From Muribaculaceae bacterium (GTDB taxonomy: Bacteria; Pseudomonadota; Alphaproteobacteria; Rs-D84), in the NCBI GenBank assembly GCA_023665245.1, contig JAMPEH010000005.1, forward strand, positions 1 to 64,000: DNA of 64,000 nucleotides, written 5' to 3'. Below, piece by piece: positions 35,911-43,780 of this stretch. The notes beneath the pieces were generated by a model, which saw only the letters and a list, made by a program, of their open reading frames with translations, was not told where the DNA came from and searched no databases. Each line of letters opens with the position of its first letter. Positions within the stretch are counted from its first letter, which is position 1. Made by a program: the position numbers and the translations under genes.

Positions 35911-37693
35911 TATAGCCCTTTATTTCAGACGCAATCGCATCTGCATCAAATCCGTATGCCGAATACACCGCATCACCCGGCCCCGACATACCAAAATCAT
36001 CAATTCCAAATACAATATCCGCAATTGAAAACCAGGGTGCAGGGTTTGATGCCTCTATCGCGATTAACTTGCCACGCAAAATCTTGCGCTTATATAATGC
36101 AGACTGTGCACAAAACACGGCGACATCTGGAAAACTTGCCACCTGAACAGATGGTCCCAATTTTTCCGCGACAGAAACCGCCAGCGGAACCTCGCTGCCT
36201 GTCGCAATAATTGTTGCCGTGACTTTGCCACCACGCGCTGGTTGAATAATATACCCACCATGCGAAATATCCGCAATACGCATACGCGGTGTTTGAATTT
36301 GTTTTATTTTTTGACGCGATAAAATTATACAGGATGGCCTGTCCGTGCTTTGAATCGCCATGCGCCATGCGGCTGCAACCTCGGCCCCATTGCATGGACG
36401 AAATACATTCAGATTTGGTATTAATCGCAATGACGCCAACTGTTCAACCGGCTGATGGGTGGGGCCATCTTCTCCAACGGCGATGCTGTCGTGCGTAAAC
36501 ACATAAATAACCGGCAATTTTGATAATGCCGCCAGACGAATACTGGGGCGTAAGTAATCAGAAAATGCCAAGAATGTTGAACCATACGGTCGCAATCCCG
36601 CATAGGCCAACCCGTTCATAATCGCGCCCATTGCATGTTCACGAACACCATAATTTATAAAGTTCCCCGAAAACTTGCCAGGCGCAACATCAACATGCGG
36701 GCACACACGCACATTTGTACTGGACGATAAATCCGCACTGCCCCCAATTAGACGCACACCTGCTGAAATCAGCTTATCCAAATAAATCCCGGACAATTCA
36801 CGCGTTGACACACTGCCCGCGACAGGCGGCATATCAACATTTTGCAACGCAACATCTAACGGATTTTGAATATATTTAGCCGGCGCATCACGCGCCACAT
36901 CCGCCCATAATTGTGCGCCGCGTGGCGACGTATATTTTGCTATTAACGAATCTAACTCGGCCGCCCCTAATGCCAATCCATGTGCACGCGCTGTACCCGC
37001 AACAGACGAACCACGACCAATTAATGTCTTGCACTGAATAAATGTCGGATTTTTTGATGCCGCGCACCGCGATAACGCGCGATTTATTGCACCGAAATCA
37101 TCGCCATTAACCGTTATAACACGCCAACCCGCCGCACGCATCCGCATAGGCACATCAATATCAGTCAAAGCCGCACCATCAATACTGATTCTATTATCAT
37201 CCCACAGCAATACCAGATTATTTAATTTATAAATTCCTGCAAATGCGATTGATTCTTGGGCGACACCTTCCATCAAATCGCCATCACCACACAGACAATA
37301 AACCATACCGTCTGATTTTTTTATCTTTTCAGCCAGTGCAATACCAACTGCATTTCCGACACCCTGCCCCAGTGGCCCTGTGGTTGCAGAAACACCATCA
37401 ATACCAAACTCTGGATGCCCCGGCAGTCCACCAATTTTACGAAACATTTCCATTTCACCGATGTCATATCCGGCCAACTTTAATACAGAATATAATAACG
37501 CACTGCCATGCCCCGCAGACAAAACAAATCTGTCACGACCACGACGCAAGAAATTCGCAAAAATCGTTGTCACGATATCCGCCCCATCCAGCACGATACC
37601 AATATGCCCAGACATCGCAGAACGCACCGCACGCAAAGCATTGCTGCGCACAGAATTTGACATTTCTTTTAATTGTTTTGATGTGTATCTCAT
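35888..37693 (-). CDS. tkt: Transketolase
   Basis: Thiamine-diphosphate enzyme of the pentose phosphate pathway; rpiB in this window belongs to the same route. The 601-residue protein has the TPP-binding GDGDLMEGVAQESIAFAG (G-D-G...N type, ending near WDDN) and GHGSALLYSVLKLAGY. TTGPLGQGVGNAVGIALAEK and the pyrimidine-domain GVREHAMGAIMNGLA are also present. It is about 60 residues shorter than the common form, mainly in the C-terminal part. The ATG lies inside a palindrome carrying the promoter, with no room for a ribosome-binding site, so the mRNA may be leaderless. Confidence 0.95.
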   Translation of the reverse strand: MRYTSKQLKEMSNSVRSNALRAVRSAMSGHIGIVLDGADIVTTIFANFLRRGRDRFVLSAGHGSALLYSVLKLAGYDIGEMEMFRKIGGLPGHPEFGIDGVSATTGPLGQGVGNAVGIALAEKIKKSDGMVYCLCGDGDLMEGVAQESIAFAGIYKLNNLVLLWDDNRISIDGAALTDIDVPMRMRAAGWRVITVNGDDFGAINRALSRCAASKNPTFIQCKTLIGRGSSVAGTARAHGLALGAAELDSLIAKYTSPRGAQLWADVARDAPAKYIQNPLDVALQNVDMPPVAGSVSTRELSGIYLDKLISAGVRLIGGSADLSSSTNVRVCPHVDVAPGKFSGNFINYGVREHAMGAIMNGLAYAGLRPYGSTFLAFSDYLRPSIRLAALSKLPVIYVFTHDSIAVGEDGPTHQPVEQLASLRLIPNLNVFRPCNGAEVAAAWRMAIQSTDRPSCIILSRQKIKQIQTPRMRIADISHGGYIIQPARGGKVTATIIATGSEVPLAVSVAEKLGPSVQVASFPDVAVFCAQSALYKRKILRGKLIAIEASNPAPWFSIADIVFGIDDFGMSGPGDAVYSAYGFDADAIASEIKGYIGGGRRV

Positions 37694-37711
37694 GGTATAA
37701 TATTATACCAT
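37692..37711. promoter_or_regulatory. Palindromic divergent promoter of tkt and rnhA
   Basis: ATGGTATAATATTATACCAT is a perfect 20-bp inverted repeat containing TATAAT on both strands (plus 37696-37701, minus 37707-37702). For rnhA a TTGTTT (37673-37678) sits 17 bp upstream. On the minus strand the predicted start of transcription falls at about 37695, two bases before the tkt ATG (37693). The symmetry could also be an operator. Confidence 0.6.
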
Positions 37712-37729
37712 AAAAAGGCATGTAAAAAA

Positions 37730-38158
37730 ATGATAAAAATTTGGACAGATGGTTCTTGTTTAGGTAATCCAGGGCCCGGTGGATGGGGATTTATTGCAAC
37801 AGATGGCACGAATATTGCCGAACGTTCAGGATGCGAAAAAGATACTACAAACAATCGTATGGAACTGATGGCGGTAATACGTGCATTACGCGCGGCCCAT
37901 CGTCATACAGATGTGGAATTGCACACAGACAGTAAATATGTCAAAGAAGGTATGGAATCCTGGATGCACAATTGGAAACGCAACAATTGGCGCACACGAA
38001 CGAATAAACCTGTCAAAAATCAAGACCTGTGGCAACAGTTAGATGAACTAGCCCAAAAAACAAAAATTCATTGGGTTTGGGTCAAGGGCCACGCCGGCGA
38101 AGAGTTCAACGAACGCGTTGACACCTTGGCCCGAACCGCTGCAGAAAGTTTAAAGTAA
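37730..38158 (+). CDS. rnhA: Ribonuclease HI
   Basis: Cleaves RNA in RNA-DNA hybrids. The 142-residue protein has all catalytic positions: D in IWTDGSCLGNPGPGGWG, E in RMELMAVIRAL, D in ELHTDSKYV and the final D in ERVDTLAR, plus the WVKGHAG loop. Length is standard. It is divergent from tkt across a palindromic promoter and convergent with the next Cys-rich gene, leaving 9 bp between stops with no terminator. Confidence 0.97.
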   Translation: MIKIWTDGSCLGNPGPGGWGFIATDGTNIAERSGCEKDTTNNRMELMAVIRALRAAHRHTDVELHTDSKYVKEGMESWMHNWKRNNWRTRTNKPVKNQDLWQQLDELAQKTKIHWVWVKGHAGEEFNERVDTLARTAAESLK

Positions 38159-38167
38159 ATCAACACA

Positions 38168-38539
38168 TCACAATATAGCGCCCAGACAACTTAAACATTT
38201 TGCAGATTCTATTGTTGATAAATTTGTTTTAACATCACAACAAGTCTGCCGCACTTCCAGTGCATCACACGACGTATATTCCACTGTATAATTGCCGTTT
38301 GCGTCACTGCCTGTTGTGCTGGCACGTGAACACGTGCTGCCACTTAGTTGCCAGCCATCTGGACACGAACGTATCACCTTATAATTATCGTTCGGACAAC
38401 AATACTGTCCAGAAACGCACCTGCTTGTAAACGATTCCGCGGTTGTGCAAAATAAAGCCTCTGCTGCATTTGCCACATTAACGACTGTGACTGCTGCAAA
38501 TGCCCCCATTACAAACAATAAATATGAATATATTTTCAT
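38168..38539 (-). CDS. Small secreted Cys-rich protein
   Basis: A 123-residue protein with a signal peptide (MKIYSYLLFVMGAFAAVTVVNVANA) and 12 cysteines, including YCCPNDN, TCCDVK and CLSC. The function is unknown, and it lacks the CYIP...CYY ending of its relatives. Gene expression is from leader B1 with an AGGGAG ribosome site. A disulfide-rich surface or extracellular role is inferred from composition only. Confidence 0.72.
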   Translation of the reverse strand: MKIYSYLLFVMGAFAAVTVVNVANAAEALFCTTAESFTSRCVSGQYCCPNDNYKVIRSCPDGWQLSGSTCSRASTTGSDANGNYTVEYTSCDALEVRQTCCDVKTNLSTIESAKCLSCLGAIL

Positions 38540-38855
38540 TTCTGTACTCCCTTTTGTTTCGTGCCAAAATTGGCCAAATTACGAACAAACCGCCAGAAAT
38601 TGGCGGTCGGGGATTTCAGAAAATCATAATTAAGAATGACCCCGATGACCTTTGGCAATGCCTGTTGTATAGTCATCGGATCCCCGACCAAAATACCAGT
38701 CGGGCAAGTAAAACAACGGCGCCTATGCGCGCCGACAGTTTCAGTCGGATTCAACATGCATTGCATGCCGCTTAATTACGGGATTTCTGACGTCCCTGAG
38801 CCAACATCCCTGTTGATTCAACATAAATTGTAGCCAATGCACAAAAACAAGTAAA
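38540..38855 (-). promoter_or_regulatory. Structured 5' leader, subfamily B copy B1
   Basis: Minus-strand promoter TTTACT-N17-TACAAT (38855-38827), RNA start near 38820. Hairpin H1 is GAATCAACA-GGGA-TGTTGGCTC (one mismatch), then H2 GGGA...TCCC. Arm a is CCCGAC (complement of 38699-38704), arm b GGTCGGGG (complement of 38682-38689) and arm c CCCCGACC (complement of 38605-38612). The b:c helix encloses P2, CCGATGAC/GTCATCGG (38679-38642), with the subfamily B core TATACAACAGG...CCAAAGG, and a short TCAT/ATGA hairpin. The terminator CCGCCA-ATTTC-TGGCGG followed by a T-rich tract (38606-38582) overlaps c by two bases. Confidence 0.72.
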
Positions 38856-38892
38856 GAAAAAACACAATATCTTTCCGTCACATACCATATAA

Positions 38893-39999
38893 CTATTCAA
38901 CCAAAGACCGATATATTTTTATCGTATCATCCAACATACGTTTACGTGTATAGCGCGATATAAATCTCGAATATCCAATTGCCCCCTGTTTTATGCGTAC
39001 GGCACGATTTTCTATTATACGCAACATATGCCGTTCATATTGATTTAAATTTATTTCATGATTTGCAGTCATATCGGCATACAATGCCGCCGCGCCAAAC
39101 ATTTCAACCATCGCATTTTCATTTGTTGATACAATTGGCAAGCTATACGCCATTGCTTCTATTCCTGCAAACGAACAGGCCTCGGTCCTGGATGCAAACA
39201 AGGCACAATCCGCCATTTCATAATATCTTGCGATTTCATCCACATTATCCAACAACCCAACACGAATAATTGGCAGGTCTGCAATTTCTTCAAACAGGGC
39301 TTCTGTCTCGCGCATCCAGCCACCCAATACATAAACCTCTATTTTATGTTTTTTTGCAATGCGACGAATTACCGGAATAATTTTTTCAAACCCTTTGTGC
39401 GGGGACCATCCATTTGCAAATATAAAACGAAACACACCATCATTGGGATGCTTTGATTTTAGCTTAGGCTTTTCTACACCATTGTATATAACACTAAACG
39501 GACGTGCACATTTCCAATAGTCTATATATCTGCGACCATTGTCACCCACCAATATTATATAGTCCATATTAAAATACGGGTCGGCCGGCACAAATCCCGA
39601 TGCACTGTTAATTTGTGGCTGACAATGCAAAACACCAATCGTCTTGCAATATATACGACTTTTTATCATATAGGCCAAACCTTCACACGACAAACAATCA
39701 CTTTTTACAATCAGGTTTGGCATTGATTTTATCTTAGGCCAAATCATAGCTATAACCGCATCAAACAATGTATGAAACGGATAATTCACTGGATGAAATA
39801 TTTGCAATTCATCATCTGTATCGGTGATTCGAACATCTTTGAATTCCGGTGAACGATAGAATACGATATTATATGTTGATATATTTTCTGGCATACCATC
39901 CCGCAAGACATTAAAATATGTTGCAATGCCACTTTGATACCGCACATCACGTGAATCTATCTCAATAACACTAATTTGTTTTTGCATAGATTTTGACAT
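38893..39999 (-). CDS. Glycosyltransferase, GT4-like (GT-B fold)
   Basis: Predicted retaining sugar transferase in the cytoplasm acting on an envelope polysaccharide or lipid. The 368-residue form from 39999 has an AAAGGG ribosome site. The C-terminal domain has FIFANGWSPHKGFEKIIPVI, an acceptor/donor-binding LPIIRVGLLDNVDEIARYYEMADCALFASRTE, and EACSFAGIEAMAYSLPIVST. The last is the E-x(7)-E motif of GT4. The donor and acceptor are unknown. It is transcribed alone between leader B1 and a Cys-rich protein gene; the dTDP-rhamnose operon elsewhere in the window could supply a donor, but there is no direct link. Confidence 0.85.
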   Translation of the reverse strand: MSKSMQKQISVIEIDSRDVRYQSGIATYFNVLRDGMPENISTYNIVFYRSPEFKDVRITDTDDELQIFHPVNYPFHTLFDAVIAMIWPKIKSMPNLIVKSDCLSCEGLAYMIKSRIYCKTIGVLHCQPQINSASGFVPADPYFNMDYIILVGDNGRRYIDYWKCARPFSVIYNGVEKPKLKSKHPNDGVFRFIFANGWSPHKGFEKIIPVIRRIAKKHKIEVYVLGGWMRETEALFEEIADLPIIRVGLLDNVDEIARYYEMADCALFASRTEACSFAGIEAMAYSLPIVSTNENAMVEMFGAAALYADMTANHEINLNQYERHMLRIIENRAVRIKQGAIGYSRFISRYTRKRMLDDTIKIYRSLVE

Positions 40000-40019
40000 A
40001 TTATATATTCCCTTTTGAG

Positions 40020-40862
40020 TTAATTTTGATATGGACACCCACTGCCAGCAAAAATATATTCACCAAAATTATCTTTAAATATTTGATTACTTGGATTTGG
40101 ATATGTGTAACAGGATGTTATACCAACCCCATTGCCACTTGTCGTCCAGCACCAGCCCGACGCACAATTTGAATCCCCTGTATTATTCCAGGTTGTGCCT
40201 ATGCCACTATCAAAACTATATCCTGGACACGCCTTGCAACATCCAGACATATTAGTATAAGAAGATTGCCCCGAAGTACATGGGGCCCCGGTTGACGTTA
40301 TATACCATCCTGTCTCGCACCCAACAAATTTATACATACCAGATGTCGGCATACCCGCCCACGATGTTGTTTGCATATTGCCTGCATAACCATAATTAGT
40401 AAAGAAACCGCTGTTGGAACAATAAATACCTGTAGTATCACATTTTCCTGTACTACATCCAGACACATTATACCCACCCATCCCATCAGTACTGCCATAA
40501 ACACATTTATACCATGCACACGGCAATGAGTCTTCCACACTGGATGATGAGCTGCCAGATGTACCTGTTGTTGATCCGCTACCAGTTCCATCAACTGCCC
40601 CCCCATTAATACAATTGCTATAATTATATCCACCATACTCTAATCCCCCAGAACCAGCACTAGATATCGTCCCCCACCACGCATTTACATGTACAAAAAA
40701 ACCATTTACACTAACACTGTTATAAGTTCCTGTATATTTTGCATGTCCCACAGTACCAGATACCGTCTCTACGGCAGCATTACCTGATTGCCCCCATATT
40801 ACACCAACAGCTGCCAACCCAACACCCAACATACGTGTTAAAATTCTATTATATCGTCTCAT
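40020..40862 (-). CDS. Secreted Gly/Ser-rich Cys protein with CYTYPN...CPY C-terminus
   Basis: A 280-residue protein of unknown function. The ATG at 40862 has a GGGGGA ribosome site; longer in-frame versions would read through the leader. A signal peptide (about 1-29) is followed by a Gly/Ser/Thr/Asn/Tyr-rich body with about 16 cysteines, including CCKAC and GCSTGKC. It ends SCYTYPNPSNQIFKDNFGEY, then IFAGSGCPYQN, an altered form of the CYIP...GxYxF...CYY signature. It is expressed from leader B2. Confidence 0.73.
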   Translation of the reverse strand: MRRYNRILTRMLGVGLAAVGVIWGQSGNAAVETVSGTVGHAKYTGTYNSVSVNGFFVHVNAWWGTISSAGSGGLEYGGYNYSNCINGGAVDGTGSGSTTGTSGSSSSSVEDSLPCAWYKCVYGSTDGMGGYNVSGCSTGKCDTTGIYCSNSGFFTNYGYAGNMQTTSWAGMPTSGMYKFVGCETGWYITSTGAPCTSGQSSYTNMSGCCKACPGYSFDSGIGTTWNNTGDSNCASGWCWTTSGNGVGITSCYTYPNPSNQIFKDNFGEYIFAGSGCPYQN

Positions 40863-41151
40863 AATTAACATCCCCCATTTGTTGATAAAAAAATACCGCC
40901 AAAGGGAATCTGACGGTCGGGGAGTTAGCAAATCATAAGTTCAATGATTCTGTCAGCCTTTGGTATAAACCTATTGTATAGCTGACAGCTCCCCGGCGCG
41001 ATGTCGGGGTATGAAATATGACGACGCAAAAGTACGAAAGTAATCGGATTACGATACACTTTTGCACCGGAACTTACAGGCTTGCTACAGCCCCGAATTC
41101 AAATCCCTTTGAATTCAAATTTATTGTAATACACTATTAAAATAAAATCTA
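40863..41151 (-). promoter_or_regulatory. Structured 5' leader, subfamily B copy B2
   Basis: Minus-strand -10 TACAAT (41128-41123) with only a weak -35 (TAGATT, 17 bp away). H1 is a perfect 9-bp hairpin GAATTCAAA-GGGA-TTTGAATTC; H2 is GGCT...AGCC. H3 is a long helix CGGTGCAAAAGT with ACTTTTGCGTCG. Arm a is CCCCGAC, b CGGGGAG (41001-40989 region) and c CTCCCCGACC (complement of 40915-40924). The enclosed P2 is CTGTCAGC/GCTGACAG (40988-40950) with TATACAATAGG...CCAAAGG, and P3 is AATCAT/ATGATT (40949-40931). The terminator CCGTCA/TGGCGG plus T7 overlaps c. The ribosome site GGGGGA can pair with TCCCC of c. Confidence 0.73.
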
Positions 41152-41157
41152 TTAAAA

Positions 41158-41178
41158 AATCCGCCAAATGGCGGATTA
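41158..41178 (-). terminator. Terminator of the DUF805 gene
   Basis: AATCCGCCA and TGGCGGATT pair around TT, with T-rich flanks in both directions. On the minus strand it follows the DUF805 stop codon and immediately precedes the leader B2 promoter. Confidence 0.75.
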
Positions 41179-41183
41179 AAAAC

Positions 41184-41828
41184 TTATTTGCGTGTCTTGG
41201 TCGGCATCAACCCAACAAACACCGCAGATAGTAAGTATATTAATATTCCCCACAGGTCCAGACCAAAATCTGCAAAATACCATGAAATTCCCCAAAATAT
41301 CGCCACGAACCACGATACAACACATATAACGGCGCCTGCGCTGGGAATAATCGTCCACCACCCAGACCGACCAGCATCATGTAAACGACGCACAAATAAT
41401 GCCCACAATGGAATCAAAAATACTAGACATGCAACCAATGCCAGCATACCATTATTCAAAAATAATAATATCGCAATCATCAATGCCCACATCACGATTC
41501 CATACCCAATCAGCCCACACCAAAATTGACTACGTGTTGCACGTCCCTTGAAATCCAGAACAGAATTCCAAAAACCGGTCTTTTTCTGAACTGTGCCCGC
41601 GACACCGCAGCAAATACGGCGACGATAATTATCAATCAACATACACGTCAACCCCAGCATCCACCATCCGATGCATATTCCAAATATACCCCACGGGTTA
41701 TTAACCAATGCGCCACTGTTCACCAGATGTTTTGTCGCGATTGCCATAACCGCCAATCCCGCGCACCACACTAACAATGCGCACCAAAAACGACGTCCAC
41801 GATGATTACAATTTACATCTTGTATCAT
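41184..41828 (-). CDS. DUF805 family inner-membrane protein
   Basis: A 214-residue membrane protein starting at 41828 after an AAAGGAGA site. The DUF805 signature is in the second half: DFKGRATRSQFWCGLIGYG (near 85-103), then RRLHDAGRSGWW (about 152-163) between membrane helices. An additional N-terminal half with two more helices (LLVWCAGLAVMAIATKHLV and WGIFGICIGWWMLGLTCMLI) precedes it, making the protein longer than the usual 120-150 residues. The molecular function of the family is unknown. It is transcribed alone. Confidence 0.85.
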   Translation of the reverse strand: MIQDVNCNHRGRRFWCALLVWCAGLAVMAIATKHLVNSGALVNNPWGIFGICIGWWMLGLTCMLIDNYRRRICCGVAGTVQKKTGFWNSVLDFKGRATRSQFWCGLIGYGIVMWALMIAILLFLNNGMLALVACLVFLIPLWALFVRRLHDAGRSGWWTIIPSAGAVICVVSWFVAIFWGISWYFADFGLDLWGILIYLLSAVFVGLMPTKTRK

Positions 41829-41904
41829 TATAAAAATCTCCTTTGCTATATACACCTATTATAGCACAGTTTTACAATGAAAAATATAAACATTTTATCC
41901 GCAA

Positions 41905-41927
41905 AAAAACGCCCAAATGGGCGTTTT
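41905..41927. terminator. Terminator after the 143-aa membrane protein gene
   Basis: AAAAACGCCC and GGGCGTTTTT pair around AAAT, 18 bp after the stop at 41946. Confidence 0.85.
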
Positions 41928-41945
41928 TGATTTAGCATATAAAAC

Positions 41946-42377
41946 TTAACGTAATTTCATCCGGTCACGTTTTGAAACCAATGTATCAACACGTAATTTT
42001 GCCCAATCACGTGCAATTTCCATTTCAATCGCACGGTCGCCATATTTTGACAACGAATCGCGATATTGACGCCATTGTGTATTCTTGCGGGCACGTTCAT
42101 CCGGATTTTCACGCACACCAACCACCGGGCACAGCGAATCGCACTTGTGTTTATACACATCACGCACCGCCGCACTTTCGGTAAAACGCGCGTTTGCTGC
42201 ACGTAATGCCACCTGGGCATCTACAATTTCCTGGTCAATTTCGGTAGTATCCACATCTTTATGACCAGAACAACCACGGTCAATTCCAACAATCAGCAAC
42301 AACCCAACAAACAATATCTTGGCATCCGTAGATACACGAACACCCCGAATATTTTTGATAACATCATTTAATTTCAT
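41946..42377 (-). CDS. Small membrane-anchored coiled-coil protein
   Basis: A 143-residue protein of unknown function. One membrane segment (ILFVGLLLIVGI, about 20-32) near the N-terminus is followed by a charged helical domain (about 45-143) with coiled-coil character and a CDSLC pair. The topology suggests a periplasmic domain tethered to the inner membrane. It lies 65 bp downstream of rlmE on the same strand and closes that run with a terminator. Confidence 0.65.
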   Translation of the reverse strand: MKLNDVIKNIRGVRVSTDAKILFVGLLLIVGIDRGCSGHKDVDTTEIDQEIVDAQVALRAANARFTESAAVRDVYKHKCDSLCPVVGVRENPDERARKNTQWRQYRDSLSKYGDRAIEMEIARDWAKLRVDTLVSKRDRMKLR

Positions 42378-42442
42378 AGTAAACCCTTAATCCTTGTTCA
42401 GGACAGATATTATACAAAAATATTAAATTGTCAACAAATTAT

Positions 42443-43102
42443 TTAGCCCTTGAATCCCATCGCAACAATAAACATTTCCACACTGTCCTTGCGTGATGCG
42501 GGCGGTTTCATATGATGCACAGATTCAAATTTTTCTTTGATTTGTTTTAACAATTCGTTTGTTGTCCCGCCGGTAAAGGATTTTGCAACAAACACGCCGC
42601 CCGGCTTTAACGCACGCAATGCAAAATCAAACGCATATTCCAACAACACCATCTGGCGAATATGGTCTGTCTTTTTGTGTCCAACCGTATTTGGCGCCAT
42701 ATCAGACATAACAACATCCACCGACCCATGTTCTGCCGCATCCGCCGGCAAATTTAATTTCTGAACCAACCAGTCCAGTGCCGCATCAGTTGTAAAATCA
42801 CCTTGATAAAATTCAACACCAGGAATCGGTGTTATTTCCAGCAAATCCATTGCAAAAACGCGTGACCGCGGAAATTCGCGCATAACATATTGTGTCCAAG
42901 AGCCCGGCGCCGCGCCCAAATCAACCACAACCTGGCCATTTTTCAGGAAATGAAACTTTTCATTCATTTCAATTAATTTATATGCCGCACGCGCACGGTA
43001 TCCATCCTTGTGTGCACGCGCAACATATGGGTCATTTGCCTGGCGCTGAATCCATGCAACAGATGATTTTTTTGCCGCAATTTTTTTATTTAATATTTTC
43101 AT
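42443..43102 (-). CDS. rlmE: 23S rRNA (uridine-2'-O-)-methyltransferase
   Basis: RlmE (FtsJ) methylates the ribose of U2552 in 23S rRNA. The 219-residue protein has motif I VVVDLGAAPGSWTQYVM and the catalytic K-D-K-E set: K near RARAAYKLIEM, D in VVMSDMAPNTVGHKKTDH, K in GVFVAKSF and E in DSVEMFIVA. The start is ATG 43102 with AAGGAAA upstream. The start region (ribosome site plus first codons) is also present as a near copy 92 bp upstream; see the repeat at 43094. Confidence 0.94.
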   Translation of the reverse strand: MKILNKKIAAKKSSVAWIQRQANDPYVARAHKDGYRARAAYKLIEMNEKFHFLKNGQVVVDLGAAPGSWTQYVMREFPRSRVFAMDLLEITPIPGVEFYQGDFTTDAALDWLVQKLNLPADAAEHGSVDVVMSDMAPNTVGHKKTDHIRQMVLLEYAFDFALRALKPGGVFVAKSFTGGTTNELLKQIKEKFESVHHMKPPASRKDSVEMFIVAMGFKG

Positions 43103-43205
43103 CCGATTTCCTTGTCATTCCGGAGCCGTCCGTGTGCGCCACCATTTGGTGGCAGTCATAGGACGAGTGCGGAATTTTTATTAAGTATTTTCATCCGATT
43201 TCCTT
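43094..43205 (-). repeat. Duplicated rlmE start region flanking a palindromic insertion
   Basis: The 20-mer at 43094-43113, which covers the rlmE ribosome site and first codons, recurs exactly at 43186-43205, and similarity extends further into the coding side. Between them lies an inverted-repeat segment with outer ends GTCATTCCG/CGGAAT and an inner CCACCATTTGGTGG. On the minus strand the outer copy would encode a broken peptide beginning MKILNKNSALVL then stop, against MKILNKKIAAKK in rlmE. This looks like a small element that inserted at codon six with a duplication that restored the gene. Confidence 0.6.
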
Positions 43206-43208
43206 CAA

Positions 43209-43460
43209 CTAACGCTGTTGAATACGTGCACGTACCTTTTTACAAAATTCCATTGCCTGGTTATATGCCTGTGACCGACTGTTCACGAACAAACCATAAT
43301 CACCAACCGGAAACACAATCGTACGTGCGTCATGATATTTATAATGCACAACAACCTGATATGCAACAATCCGCAATCGATGGTGATGGTGATAGAATTC
43401 TGTGGGCTCGCTGACAGACGCAACAGACCAATCAAACCAATGCGTCCATCTCATTCCCAT
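43209..43460 (-). CDS. Small basic protein, paralogue of the preceding gene
   Basis: An 83-residue protein (ATG 43460 with AGGGGGC upstream) of unknown function. It resembles its upstream neighbour over most of its length. Shared features are a W-x-W/K-x-FDWSV N-terminus, a central YxVxVxYxxHxxRxVxFPV block, and a helical C-terminus rich in Lys and Arg with an FCKK/YDKMCQK-type segment. The two are 10 bp apart, probably from tandem duplication. No export signal is seen, so a cytoplasmic location is likely. Confidence 0.65.
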   Translation of the reverse strand: MGMRWTHWFDWSVASVSEPTEFYHHHHRLRIVAYQVVVHYKYHDARTIVFPVGDYGLFVNSRSQAYNQAMEFCKKVRARIQQR

Positions 43461-43469
43461 CACTGCCCC

Positions 43470-43766
43470 CTATTTTGCCTTTGTATTGCACTTTATTTCA
43501 AATATTGCCGGCACATTTTCCGACGCACGACGCATTTTCTGGCACATTTTGTCATAAAATACATGTGCACGATGACACGCCAATTCACGTCCAGAAATAA
43601 ACCACCGGTCACGCGTCACCGGAAAAGACACCCTGCGCTGGCCATGATGACGATAAAATACCTCTACACAATATGCATCCCTGGCATCTGGTGCACCCGC
43701 CAACATATATGGCGCCTGAATTCCGGTCACGGACCAATCAAAAATTTTAGACCATTTAATTTTCAT
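43470..43766 (-). CDS. Small basic protein, paralogue of the following gene
   Basis: A 98-residue protein opening MKIKWSKIFDWSVTGI, with the VEVFYRHHGQRRVSFPVTRD block matched in the next gene. The C-terminal 15 residues (PAIFEIKCNTKAK) extend beyond the partner. Function unknown. It lies 14 bp after the SRP M-domain gene on the same strand. Confidence 0.65.
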   Translation of the reverse strand: MKIKWSKIFDWSVTGIQAPYMLAGAPDARDAYCVEVFYRHHGQRRVSFPVTRDRWFISGRELACHRAHVFYDKMCQKMRRASENVPAIFEIKCNTKAK

Positions 43767-43780
43767 ATTTTATACCATTA

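Noticed and set aside
40863..40931. N-terminal extension of the 40020 protein to 40931
   Set aside because: The extension reads through the terminator and arm c of leader B2 and lacks a signal peptide; the ATG at 40862 has a GGGGGA site and a signal peptide.
43209..43460. Interpreting the two small genes at 43209-43766 as one frameshifted gene
   Set aside because: Each has its own start and stop, and the two products resemble each other along their length, which fits duplication rather than a split gene.
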